DNA from: Verrucomicrobiota bacterium
Lineage (GTDB): Bacteria > Verrucomicrobiota > Verrucomicrobiia > Opitutales > Opitutaceae
Assembly (NCBI GenBank): GCA_030916665.1
Contig: JAUPWC010000562.1
Coordinates: 1-16,869 of the forward strand
Length of the DNA: 16,869 nucleotides
Reading direction: 5' to 3'
Part shown: positions 6,820 through 13,486 of the stretch, in pieces
Numbering within the stretch: the stretch's first letter is position 1
Layout: each line of letters begins with the position of its first letter
Made by a program: the position numbers and the translations under genes
The notes under the pieces: model-generated
Database searches by the model: none
What the model was told of the DNA's origin: nothing
Seen by the model: only the letters and a program-made list of their open reading frames with translations

Positions 6820-7770
6820 TCAGGGTTTCGGGGTGGGCGTCAGCAGGCCGCGGGCGCGGAGCCATTCGCGGGCGCGGTCAGGCCAGTCGGAGGCGGTGCC
6901 GAATTCCGCCTTCATGCCCATGCCGTGCGAGCCGCGCTCAAAGGCGTAGAATTCGGCGGGCGCGCCGGCCTTGGTCAGCGCCTGGAAAAAGCGGATGCTG
7001 TTCTCGACCGGCACGGCCTTGTCCTCCTGGGTGTGGATGAGGAGCGTGGGCGGGGTGGCGGCGGTGACGCGGTTCTCCAGAGAGAAGAAGGCCTCCTGTT
7101 CCGGCGTGCGGGCTTTGCCGAGCAGGTTTTCGCGCGAGCCGTTGTGCGTGACGCCGTCGGCCATGGTGATGACGGGATACATGAGGATGAGGAAATCGGG
7201 GCGCGCGTTGACCGCATCGAGCGCGTGATCGGTCTTGCCGTCGGCGTGGTCGAAGAGCGTGCCGGCGCTGGCGGCGAGGTGGCCGCCGGCGGAGCTGCCC
7301 ATCACGCCGAGGCGCGCGGGGTCGATCTTGAACTCGGCGGCGCGCGAGCGCACGAGCCGCACAGCGCGGAGCACGTCCTGCAGCGGAGCGGGGTGGCCGT
7401 ATTCCTTCAGGCGGCTCTTGAGGATGAAACTGGTGACGCCGAGGTGGCTGAGCCACTGGGCGTATTGCACGCCCTCACGGTCGTGGGAGAGCATGCCGTA
7501 GGCGCCGCCCGGGCAGATGATGACGGCGGTGCCGTTGGGGCGATCCACGGCGGGCCAGTAAACCGTGAGCGTGGGCGCGGAGACATTGGCGATGCGGCCG
7601 CCCTCCTCGAGCTTCTCCGGTCCGAGCGGGCCGAGGGCAGCCGGCGCGTCGGGCCGCACGGCGGCGGGCACGCCTTCGGGCCAGAGCGGGATGACCGGGT
7701 GGTCGGTGAAGGCGGCGTCGGCGACGGAGGTGAACAGGAGCGAGGACATGAGGAGGGCGGGGAGTTTCAT
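6820..7770 (-). CDS. Secreted alpha/beta-hydrolase, probable acetyl (xylan/pectin-type) esterase
   Basis: 316 residues from ATG 7770 with a signal peptide (MKLPALLMSSLLFTSVADA, 1-19). It has the alpha/beta-hydrolase fold: an oxyanion-hole region PGGAYG (87-92), a nucleophile elbow GSSAGG with Ser160 in the centre, an acid candidate Asp250 in HTQEDKAVP, and His282 in RGSHGMG. The opening IPLWPEGVPA (27-36) is typical of secreted esterases annotated as acetylxylan esterase-like or endoxylanase-B-like in plant-polysaccharide clusters. In this setting it probably removes acetyl groups from pectin so that lyases and hydrolases can act; the substrate is inferred. It lies between GH53 and PL11, separated from each by a short repeat-bearing gap (109 bp and 53 bp), so a shared transcript is possible. 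Confidence 0.88.
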   Translation of the reverse strand: MKLPALLMSSLLFTSVADAAFTDHPVIPLWPEGVPAAVRPDAPAALGPLGPEKLEEGGRIANVSAPTLTVYWPAVDRPNGTAVIICPGGAYGMLSHDREGVQYAQWLSHLGVTSFILKSRLKEYGHPAPLQDVLRAVRLVRSRAAEFKIDPARLGVMGSSAGGHLAASAGTLFDHADGKTDHALDAVNARPDFLILMYPVITMADGVTHNGSRENLLGKARTPEQEAFFSLENRVTAATPPTLLIHTQEDKAVPVENSIRFFQALTKAGAPAEFYAFERGSHGMGMKAEFGTASDWPDRAREWLRARGLLTPTPKP

Positions 7771-7788
7771 GGGAAACGGTATCGGGTC

Positions 7789-7850
7789 GTAGCTGCGTTG
7801 GAGCGTAGCGACAACGTGGCTACGCTTTCGCTGCGCTCAAGCGCGGCTAC
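7789..7850. repeat. REP doublet, family D (foot GTAG)
   Basis: GTAG at 7789 and inverted CTAC ending at 7850 bound a 62-bp element. The left unit folds as GCTGCG/CGTAGC with one G-T pair, the right as GCNGCGC/GCGCNGC with loop TTGA. An inner CGTAGC..GCTACG pairing is also possible. It lies 29 bp after the GH53 stop and 18 bp before the esterase start. Confidence 0.65.
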
Positions 7851-7879
7851 GAAGAACAAGCAGCGATGCACGCGGAAAT

Positions 7880-9034
7880 TCATGGCGGGTTGGCTTTCAC
7901 GGTTTTCCCGCGCGTCCAGCGGTCGAAGACGGTGATCACGGGCAGGGCGTTGCCGGCGGCGTCGAACATGCCGCGGCTGGCGATGCGGGTCTGCGGCGGG
8001 ACGGCGGGCTCCCACCAGAACACGCCCTTGCCGAGACCGTGGGGGGTGGCGAGGACGGCGCGGTGCACCTCGTCGAGAAAGTCGCGCTGGCCCTCGGGCG
8101 TCTCGGGGAAGGGCGCGGGCTCGTCGAGGTATTCGGTGGGCCGCCAGTTGTAGGCCACTTCGACGAGGTAGATGTCCTTGCGGTAGGTCTCCGCCATGAA
8201 GGCGAGCGTGTCGCGCAGGTCGAGCAGCGAGCCGTGCCACCACGGGTAGTAGGACTGGCCGATGACGTCGAACTCCACGCCGCGCTGCTTGAGGTTGTCG
8301 AAGAACCAGCGCGTGCGCTCGCGGTCGCCGCTCTTCTCGATGTGCAGCATGATCTGCGGGCGCGGGGCGTCGCCGCGGCCGGCCTCGACGCCGGCGATGC
8401 CGGCCTTGAGCAGCGCGGCGAAGGTATCCCAGTTTTCCGGCAGCTTGCCGTGGGGCCAGAGCATGCCGGGCGTGACCTCGTTGCCGATCTGCACCATGTT
8501 GGGCATCGCGCCGGCCTCGCGGAACGCCGCGATGGTGTCGCGCGTGTAGTCGTGCACGGCGGCGACGAGCGCGGCGGGATCGAGCGCTTCCCACGCCTTG
8601 GGCAGGAACTGCTTCGCCGGGTCGGCCCAGGTGTCGGAGTAGTGGTAGTTGAGCAGGAACTTGTAGCCCTTGGCCTTCGCCTCCTGCGCGAGCGCGAGGG
8701 TGTAGGCGAGGTCGTTGGGCAGCGGGCGCGGCTGCGTGGACGGCGTATGAAACAGCCGCAGGCGGATCCAGTTGTAGCCGTGGTCGCGGAAGATCTGCAG
8801 CCCGGGTTTCACCACGCCGCCATCCTTGAACGGTACGCCGCGCGCCTCGACCTGTTTCAGAAACGACAGGTCGGCGCCGATGGCGTAGTCGTGCGCGGCG
8901 GGGAGCGACGCGCCGGCCAGCAGGCAAAGAATGCAGCCGGCGAGGATGGTTTGTAGGGGCGTGGCTCGACCACGCCCGTCGCGGGCGAGCACAAGGCGCG
9001 CCCCTACAGAAGAGGTGGCTGGTTGCCGGCTCAT
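7880..9034 (-). CDS. Endo-beta-1,4-galactanase, GH53 family
   Basis: 384 residues from ATG 9034, which overlaps the stop of GH43 gene a (ATGA, 9031-9034) and has CCC just upstream. The first 28 residues are Arg-rich and largely encoded by a palindromic repeat; the signal-peptide core follows (ILAGCILCLLAGASLPAA, 30-47). The mature enzyme begins at about 48 with DYAIGADLSFLKQVEARG, a standard GH53 opening. Catalytic residues are Glu186 in VQIGNEVTPGMLW (acid/base) and Glu292 in YLVEVAYNW (nucleophile); DVIGQSYYPWWHG (256-268) and GVFWWEPA (337-344) are further family blocks. GH53 cleaves beta-1,4-galactan, the main galactan side chain of RG-I. No other in-frame ATG lies between the repeat and the hydrophobic core, so ATG 9034 is the best start despite its long n-region; a GTG inside the repeat is the only near alternative. 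Confidence 0.93.
   Translation of the reverse strand: MSRQPATSSVGARLVLARDGRGRATPLQTILAGCILCLLAGASLPAAHDYAIGADLSFLKQVEARGVPFKDGGVVKPGLQIFRDHGYNWIRLRLFHTPSTQPRPLPNDLAYTLALAQEAKAKGYKFLLNYHYSDTWADPAKQFLPKAWEALDPAALVAAVHDYTRDTIAAFREAGAMPNMVQIGNEVTPGMLWPHGKLPENWDTFAALLKAGIAGVEAGRGDAPRPQIMLHIEKSGDRERTRWFFDNLKQRGVEFDVIGQSYYPWWHGSLLDLRDTLAFMAETYRKDIYLVEVAYNWRPTEYLDEPAPFPETPEGQRDFLDEVHRAVLATPHGLGKGVFWWEPAVPPQTRIASRGMFDAAGNALPVITVFDRWTRGKTVKANPP
8953..9007. repeat. REP doublet, family E (foot GTAG), inside the GH53 coding region
   Basis: The left unit is GTAG plus a perfect 8-bp stem GGGCGTGG/CCACGCCC with loop CTCGA. The right unit, inverted, is GTAG plus GGGCG-GC/GC-CGCCC with one mismatch and loop CTTGT, ending with CTAC at 9007. 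The 55-bp element encodes most of residues 10-27 of GH53, before the signal-peptide core. Confidence 0.8.
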
Positions 9035-10188
9035 GGGTTGGGCGCGGTCGGATCGTCCGGTCGCGGCACGCCGAAGTCGGGCGTGCCGTCGGCGCGCCAT
9101 TGCACGGCCTGCACGCGCGTGTGGCGGTTGGGATCGCGCAGCGGGTCGCCCTGGATGTCGCGGTAACTGCGGCCGTGATAGACGATGAGGTCGGTGACGC
9201 CGTCCTCGGCGACCGTGAAGCAATGGTGTCCCGGGCCGAAGATGCGGTTCTCCTCGCTCGTGACGAAGACCGGCTCGGGCGACTTGGTCCACGATTTGGG
9301 ATCGAGGAGGTCGGCGTTCTCGTCGGCCGTGAGCAGGCCCACGCAATACTCGGGTCCCGTGCCGGCGGCGGAGTAGGTGAGAAAGAGGCGGCCGTTTTTG
9401 CGGAGCATCATCGGGCCCTCGTTGACCCAGTAGCGCACCTGCTCCCACGGGAACTCGGGTTTCGAGAGCAGCACGGCCGGGCCGCCGAGGGTCGTCGGCG
9501 TGGCCAGCGGGGCGAGGTAGAGGTTGGTGTTGCCCTTGATGCCGGGCTGCTGCTGGGCCCAGAGCAGGTAGCGCTTGCCGCGATGCTCGAAGACCGAGGC
9601 GTCGAGCGCGAAGGATTCCCAGCCCGTCTTGAGCTGGCCGCGCTCGATCCATTCGCCCTGAAACGGATCGGCCGAGGCGTTTTCGAGGACGTAGATGCGG
9701 ATGTTCCAAATCTTCTCGGCCTCGCCGGCGGCAAAATAAACGAACCACTTGCCGTCGAGATGGTAGATCTCCGGCGCCCAGATGTGCGCGCCCATGATGC
9801 CCGTGGCGTGCTTGCGCCAGATGACCTTCTCCTCGGCGCCCGCGAGGCCGGCGATGGTCGGCGCACGGCGCAGGATGAGGCGGTCGTATTCCGGCACGGT
9901 GCCCATGAAGTAATATTGCCCGTCGGTGTGCCGGAGGAGGTGCGGGTCGGCGCGCTGGCGGATGAGGGGATTCGGGTAGTCGGCGGCGGCAGCGGAAGGG
10001 AGGAACCACGAAACACACGAAAGACACGAAAAAAGCAGAAGCACCCATGGTGGCATCCGGGTAGCAGCCGTGGTCACACGGCTGGACAGCGGCGTGACCG
10101 CCGCTGCTACGGGGAAAAGCGAATCTCCGACAACGCGCTCAGGATGACAGGCAAGGGCGGCTCCCTCGTTCTGGCGGGGGTGGGGCAT
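9031..10188 (-). CDS. GH43 family glycosidase (a), probable arabinan-active enzyme
   Basis: 385 residues if it starts at ATG 10188; a shorter form from ATG 10056 has 341. I prefer 10188 because it has the CCC-ATG context of the other first genes and a promoter-like motif 45 bp upstream, but 10056 (MPPWVLLLFSC) directly precedes the hydrophobic core. A TTG at 10224 is also open and less likely. The catalytic domain is a five-bladed propeller with the three GH43 carboxylates, numbered on the short form: Asp37 (RADPHL), Asp152 (ALDASVFE), Glu213 (VNEGPMML). IWAPEIYHLDGKWFVYFA (92-109) is a typical blade. GH43 enzymes mostly release arabinose or xylose; with GH51 and GH53 nearby, arabinan or arabinogalactan is the likely target. 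The gene is translationally coupled to GH53. Family firm, start uncertain. Confidence 0.88.
   Translation of the reverse strand: MPHPRQNEGAALACHPERVVGDSLFPVAAAVTPLSSRVTTAATRMPPWVLLLFSCLSCVSWFLPSAAAADYPNPLIRQRADPHLLRHTDGQYYFMGTVPEYDRLILRRAPTIAGLAGAEEKVIWRKHATGIMGAHIWAPEIYHLDGKWFVYFAAGEAEKIWNIRIYVLENASADPFQGEWIERGQLKTGWESFALDASVFEHRGKRYLLWAQQQPGIKGNTNLYLAPLATPTTLGGPAVLLSKPEFPWEQVRYWVNEGPMMLRKNGRLFLTYSAAGTGPEYCVGLLTADENADLLDPKSWTKSPEPVFVTSEENRIFGPGHHCFTVAEDGVTDLIVYHGRSYRDIQGDPLRDPNRHTRVQAVQWRADGTPDFGVPRPDDPTAPNP
10004..10031. repeat. 9-nt tandem repeat encoding a signal-peptide core, copy 1
   Basis: Three units of CACGAAA plus a two-base joint (CA or GA), preceded by AAC. On the coding strand the 9-nt period equals three codons and gives Ser-Cys-Leu, Ser-Cys-Val, Ser-Trp in the hydrophobic core of GH43 gene a. 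The 28-nt block matches the one at 13230-13257 except at two joint bases. Confidence 0.8.
10061..10110. repeat. REP doublet, family F (foot GTAG)
   Basis: Both units are perfect: GTAG plus CAGCCGTG/CACGGCTG with loop GTCA (10061-10084), and inverted GTAG plus CAGCGGCG/CGCCGCTG with loop GTCA ending at 10110. The stems differ at two pairs between units but each pairs fully within itself. Only four bases separate it from ATG 10056; with the preferred start at 10188 it lies inside the coding region of GH43 gene a. Confidence 0.85.
10134..10149 (-). repeat. Half copy of the CATCCTGAG palindrome
   Basis: On the minus strand it reads GTCATCCTGAGCG, matching the left edge of the full palindrome at 13278-13371; the second half is missing. 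It sits exactly 40 nt after ATG 10188, as the full copy does after ATG 13411. Confidence 0.6.
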
Positions 10189-10217
10189 GGGAGGAAGGGT
10201 CGGCCAAAACTTTCCCC

Positions 10218-10245
10218 GCGGCAAACGGTAACTCGTCTTACTGTC
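10218..10245 (-). promoter_or_regulatory. Upstream motif shared by both GH43-type genes, copy 1
   Basis: On the minus strand it reads GACAGTAAGACGA, four bases, then CCGTTTGCCGC. The counterpart at 13439-13466 matches at 22 of the 24 fixed positions. It ends 30 bp before ATG 10188. TTGCCG could be a -35 element, but no convincing -10 follows here, so an activator or repressor site is also possible. Confidence 0.4.
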
Positions 10246-10261
10246 CGGCGAGGGACTGGAG

Positions 10262-10336
10262 GTGGAGCGACCTGCTCCTCAGGGCGCTTTCCGCGAGCGG
10301 GTCTCCTTTTGCGCGTTGGGGAGCAACGCGCACCAC
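10262..10336. repeat. REP doublet, family A (foot GTGG), copy 2
   Basis: GTGG (10262-10265) is followed by AGCGaCCTG/CAGGgCGCT with loop CTCCT; the inverted right unit is GTGG plus a perfect 8-bp stem TGCGCGTT/AACGCGCA with a 7-nt loop, ending at 10336. Length is 75 bp, as in the other family A copies. It begins 10 bp after the GH29 stop. Confidence 0.65.
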
Positions 10337-10346
10337 CTGGCGGACC

Positions 10347-12032
10347 TCACCGCAGGCTGATCTTGAAAACCACCGGGCCAGCCGGGCCGGTCGTGGCGCC
10401 GGCGTCGAGCACGAGGGCGTCGGCGGTCCGGCTCCATTTCACCGGGGCGGCGGAGCCGAGCAGTTCCACGCTGGCGATGGCGCGGTCGAGGCGGCTGGCG
10501 GCGGAGCCGAGAGCTTTGACGGAGACGGGGGCGGTGGGACGGACGAGGCCGATCACGTAGAGCGTGCGGCCGTCCTTCGACTGCGTGTAGCGCACGTCGT
10601 CGGCGGTGTAGGGTTTGCCCTTGTCCTCGTTGAAGCCCTGCGCGTTGAGGGCGGCGCCGGCGCTGGCCGGGCCTTCGCCGAAGATCTGCCACGGGCGCGT
10701 GCCGAAGATGGCCTCGCGGTTCACGTCCATCCAGGCGGCGATGCCCTCGACCACGGCGAGGCTGGCGTCGTCGGGCGTGCCGTCGCCACGGAGCGGGATA
10801 TTGAGCAGGAGATTGCCGTTCTTGCTGACGATGTCGGCGAGCATCTGCAGGACGGTGGCGGCGCTCTTGTAACGGTTCTGCGCGGCGAGCTTTTGGTCGT
10901 AGTGCCAGCTGCCGATGCAGGTGCAGGTCTGCCACGGGAGCGCCTGGATGTCGTTGGGTGCGCCGCGCTCGACGTCCCACACGACGGCGCGCTTCTGGTC
11001 GGCGGTGAGGACCTTGCCGAACAGCACCGTGTCGGGCTTGCCGCCGTTGCGCGCGGTGCCCTGGTTGTAGAAGTGCGCCGCAATCTTCAGGCCGGCGTCA
11101 CTGACGGGCCAGAGCGGCAGCGCGGTGTCGTCGAAGTAGAGCAGGTCGGGCTTGAACCGGTTGATGAGGTCCATCGTGCGGTTGTAGAACCGCTCGGAAT
11201 AGGCCTGGTCGGGCGGGGTGATGCCGTTCCCCCAGTCCCAGCGCTCGTGGATCTTGAGCGGCTCGGCGAAGCCCTCGGCCGGCGCGTGGCGTTGCTCGTA
11301 GAGGTCCTGCGGGTCGAGGCCCTCCCACCAAGTCCCCTTGCCGGCGGCGGCGGTGAGCTTGCCGTCGTAGGGCACGCCGGCGAGCGGGCCTGCTTTGTCG
11401 GCGCCCTGCGAGGGCTCATACCAGCTCCACGCGTGGGCGGCGTGGACGCTCACGCCGAACTTCAGGCCGTTCGCCCGCGCGGCCTTGGCCCAGCCGGCGA
11501 TGAGATCCTTCTGCGGGCCGACACGCACGGAGTTCCACGGCTGGTATTTCGAGTTCCAGAGGTCGAGGTTGTCGTGGTGGTTGGCGAGGGCGAAAAAATA
11601 CTGGGCGCCCGCGCGCTTGTAGAGCGCGACGAGCTGGTCGGGGTTCCAGCGCTCAGCCTTCCAGCGGTGGATGACGTCCTTGAAGCCGGCCTGCGACGGG
11701 TGGCCGTAGGTTTCGCGGTGGAAGGCCGTGACGTTGGGCCCCCAGGCGGGGCCCTTTTCGAAATACAGGTGGCGCGCATACCAGTCACCCCTGCCGGGTT
11801 CGCACTGCGGCCCCCAGTGGGCCCAGATGCCGAATTTCGCGTCGCGGAACCACTCGGGTGCCTCGTAGCCGCGGAGCGAGTCCCAGGTCGGCGCAAACGG
11901 CCCGGCGGTGACGGGCTCGCGCGCGGTGCTGACGATCACGCTGGGCACGGCGTCGCTCGGAATCGAGGCGGGCGCAAAGGCGGGCAACAGTGGCAACAGC
12001 AGGGCAGGCAGGAAGCGAACGCGGGTATTCAT
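10347..12032 (-). CDS. Alpha-L-fucosidase, GH29 family
   Basis: 561 residues from ATG 12032 (CCC-ATG context), with signal peptide MNTRVRFLPALLLPLLPAFA (1-20). GH29 blocks are clear: WFRDAKFGIWAHWGPQ (61-76), ANHHDNLDLWNSKY (150-163), and KPDLLYFDD (294-302), whose Asp301 fits the catalytic nucleophile. NGNLLLNIPLRGDG, further along, is the conserved end of the TIM barrel, followed by a beta-rich C-terminal domain. An open 23-residue extension upstream of ATG 12032 has no export signal and was not used. GH29 enzymes remove alpha-L-fucose; fucose decorates RG-I side chains, RG-II and xyloglucan, so the fit with the cluster is good but not exclusive. The start codon lies 119 bp downstream of a palindromic doublet that follows the GH43 gene b stop. 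Confidence 0.93.
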   Translation of the reverse strand: MNTRVRFLPALLLPLLPAFAPASIPSDAVPSVIVSTAREPVTAGPFAPTWDSLRGYEAPEWFRDAKFGIWAHWGPQCEPGRGDWYARHLYFEKGPAWGPNVTAFHRETYGHPSQAGFKDVIHRWKAERWNPDQLVALYKRAGAQYFFALANHHDNLDLWNSKYQPWNSVRVGPQKDLIAGWAKAARANGLKFGVSVHAAHAWSWYEPSQGADKAGPLAGVPYDGKLTAAAGKGTWWEGLDPQDLYEQRHAPAEGFAEPLKIHERWDWGNGITPPDQAYSERFYNRTMDLINRFKPDLLYFDDTALPLWPVSDAGLKIAAHFYNQGTARNGGKPDTVLFGKVLTADQKRAVVWDVERGAPNDIQALPWQTCTCIGSWHYDQKLAAQNRYKSAATVLQMLADIVSKNGNLLLNIPLRGDGTPDDASLAVVEGIAAWMDVNREAIFGTRPWQIFGEGPASAGAALNAQGFNEDKGKPYTADDVRYTQSKDGRTLYVIGLVRPTAPVSVKALGSAASRLDRAIASVELLGSAAPVKWSRTADALVLDAGATTGPAGPVVFKISLR

Positions 12033-12101
12033 GGGCGGTTGGGGGTTACCGACAATGCAAGGGAACGGACTCACCCTGTAGATTCCGGGCGGCTGCGCCA
12101 A

Positions 12102-12124
12102 CCCGCTCTCATGGAGATAGCGGG
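12102..12124. other. Hairpin in the GH29 leader
   Basis: CCCGCTCTC pairs with GAG-AGCGGG across an ATG loop, with a two-base bulge. It lies 70 bp upstream of the GH29 start and 28 bp from the family A doublet. It has no GTAG-type foot and no T-run, so it is neither a clear REP unit nor a clear terminator; a leader RNA structure is possible. Confidence 0.35.
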
Positions 12125-12151
12125 CCCAATGATGGATAAGATGGGCGGAGG

Positions 12152-12226
12152 GTGGAACACGTTGACCCCAACGCGTTGTTCGATCCTCGCTCGCCGAACC
12201 AGAGTCTTGGGGACAAGCCGCTCCAC
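12152..12226. repeat. REP doublet, family A (foot GTGG), copy 3
   Basis: GTGG (12152-12155) is followed by AACaCGTT/AACGcGTT (7 of 8 paired) with loop GACCCC, identical to the loop of the 1478 copy. The right unit, ending CCAC at 12226, is decayed but keeps GTGG, AG, CTT/AAG and a TCCCC loop. Length is 75 bp. It begins 12 bp after the stop of GH43 gene b. Confidence 0.65.
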
Positions 12227-12238
12227 CTCGATCGGCCC

Positions 12239-13411
12239 TTACCGCGGCGCCCTCAGCACCACATGCGTCGGCGCATCGCGGTCGCAGGTGAGGACGCCGT
12301 TCTTTTCAACGAGTTCGACGACCTGGATGGAGCTGCGGCGGAGCTCGAGGTTCTGCTTGTCGTCGGGGCTGATGGTGCCGTTGCGGCCGGGGTGGGTGAA
12401 GTAGAACACGTAGGCGCGGTCGCCGGCGACCACGACGCCCGGATGGCCGCCGTTCACGCCGTCGTCGGCGCCCTGGCCGGGCACGCCGAGCAGGTCACCG
12501 GTTTGCGCGGTCCAGGTCTCAAGGTCGTCGGAACGATAAACGCCGAGGCCCTTCCACAAATCCACCAGCATCCAATACGCGCCGCGCCAGTGGAAGACGT
12601 AGGGGCCCTCGCCCGGACGCTCGCCGACGCCGGCGCATTTGCCCTTTTCGGTCCAAGTAAAGAGGTCGGTGCTGTCGGCGTAGTAGATGGATTTTTTGTC
12701 GCGCTCGTTGTTATACCACATGCGCCAGCCGCCGCCGGGGAGGGGATATACGGCGGCGTCGATCACGCGGTCGGAGGCGAGCGTGAGGGCGGACTCGTAT
12801 TTCCACTTCCGCAGGTCGCTGCTCGTGAGATGGACGATGCGGCGCGGGTGCTGCCAGTTTTCGAAGATGCCGGGCACGGCGGTGAGATACATGTGGTGCT
12901 TCCCATCGGGCGCGGTGATGACATCCGGCGCCCAGTGCGTGGGCTCGGCGCCGCCGATGTCGGCGGGCAGCTCGATGTCGGCGGTGCCGAGATAGGTCCA
13001 ACGCGCGCCGTCGGCCGATTCGGCGATGCCGATTTTGCAGCCATGCACCCAGGCCACGCCGGAGAGGCCGGGCTGGTTGGCGCGGCGGTTGGTGTAGAAC
13101 ATCCACCAGCGCTGGGCCTTGGTGTTCCACACCACAACTGGATCGGCCGCACCGTCGAAGACCGGGTCGCGGAAAAGGGGCTTCGGGGCCACGGGGCCGG
13201 CGGGTTCCGCGGCGTGAGCGAGTGGGAGAAACCACGAAAGACACGAAACACACGAAACCAGAACCATCAGCCGCAGCGTCATCCTGAGCCGTGCGAAGGA
13301 TCCAAGGGAATGTCCGTAAACGAAATCAGGCTCGTCGCACCGCATGGATCCTTCGCGCGGCTCAGGATGACATGCCAAGGGGATGGGAGCGGAACAAGGG
13401 GTCAGGGGCAT
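12239..13411 (-). CDS. GH43-like (clan GH-F) five-bladed propeller glycosidase (b)
   Basis: 390 residues from ATG 13411; shorter forms start at ATG 13282 (347 residues) or 13267 (342). ATG 13411 has the CCC-ATG context and a plausible promoter ending 6 bp upstream, which would make a leaderless message; the 13282 form has the more ordinary signal peptide (MTLRLMVLVSCVSCLSWFLP). Three carboxylates fit the GH43 pattern, numbered on the 13282 form: Asp47 (GAADPVVVW), Asp175 (RVIDAAVYP) and Glu225 (GEGPYVFHW). THWAPDVI (115-122) and WWMFYTNRR (59-67) are typical blades. It is only distantly similar to GH43 gene a in sequence, so it is not a simple duplicate even though the two leaders are alike. 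Substrate is unknown; arabinose- or galactose-containing side chains of pectin are likely from context. Confidence 0.85.
   Translation of the reverse strand: MPLTPCSAPIPLACHPEPREGSMRCDEPDFVYGHSLGSFARLRMTLRLMVLVSCVSCLSWFLPLAHAAEPAGPVAPKPLFRDPVFDGAADPVVVWNTKAQRWWMFYTNRRANQPGLSGVAWVHGCKIGIAESADGARWTYLGTADIELPADIGGAEPTHWAPDVITAPDGKHHMYLTAVPGIFENWQHPRRIVHLTSSDLRKWKYESALTLASDRVIDAAVYPLPGGGWRMWYNNERDKKSIYYADSTDLFTWTEKGKCAGVGERPGEGPYVFHWRGAYWMLVDLWKGLGVYRSDDLETWTAQTGDLLGVPGQGADDGVNGGHPGVVVAGDRAYVFYFTHPGRNGTISPDDKQNLELRRSSIQVVELVEKNGVLTCDRDAPTHVVLRAPR
13230..13257. repeat. 9-nt tandem repeat encoding a signal-peptide core, copy 2
   Basis: Same three-unit block as 10004-10031, with the two variable joint bases swapped. 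It encodes Ser-Cys-Val, Ser-Cys-Leu, Ser-Trp in the hydrophobic core of GH43 gene b. Confidence 0.8.
13278..13371. repeat. Full CATCCTGAG palindrome
   Basis: Arms GTCATCCTGAGCC..GCGAAGGATCC and the complement bound a 94-bp element; each arm also folds on itself (ATCCT..AGGAT around GC/GC). This palindrome type recurs in many environmental genomes, and its translation gives the familiar HPEPREGS and FARLRMT strings, seen here in the frame of GH43 gene b. The ATG at 13282 lies inside it. Confidence 0.8.
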
Positions 13412-13417
13412 GGGTGA

Positions 13418-13466
13418 AAATTAGCCGACTGGGGCGCGGCGGCAACCGGCGGTTCGTCTTACCGTC
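13418..13466 (-). promoter_or_regulatory. Shared GH43 upstream motif, copy 2, with candidate promoter
   Basis: On the minus strand GACGGTAAGACGA (13466-13454), four bases, CCGGTTGCCGC (13449-13439). TTGCCG (13445-13440) could be a -35 and TAATTT (13423-13418) a -10, spaced 16 bp. The -10 ends 6 bp before ATG 13411, so transcription would start at or next to the start codon. Confidence 0.42.
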
Positions 13467-13486
13467 AGGCTGCCGACGGTTCGGTT

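Noticed and set aside
4814..6949. A 711-codon open frame on the plus strand opposite PL11
   Set aside because: It is antisense to a clear PL11 gene, has shadow-like Ala/Gly/Val-rich composition and no motif. Similar plus-strand frames at 1478-2836, 9100-10560, 10893-12404, 12152-13417 and 13788-15191 were rejected for the same reason.
8953..9007. Frameshift or pseudogene at the GH53 N-terminus
   Set aside because: The frame stays open through the repeat and the mature domain is intact with both catalytic Glu residues.
9035..10048. N-terminal extension of the GH53 frame through GH43 gene a
   Set aside because: It is an out-of-frame shadow of GH43 gene a; GH53 homology and the export signal begin after ATG 9034.
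12033..12101. Longer GH29 start upstream of ATG 12032
   Set aside because: The extra residues have no export features, while ATG 12032 gives a normal signal peptide and the CCC-ATG context.
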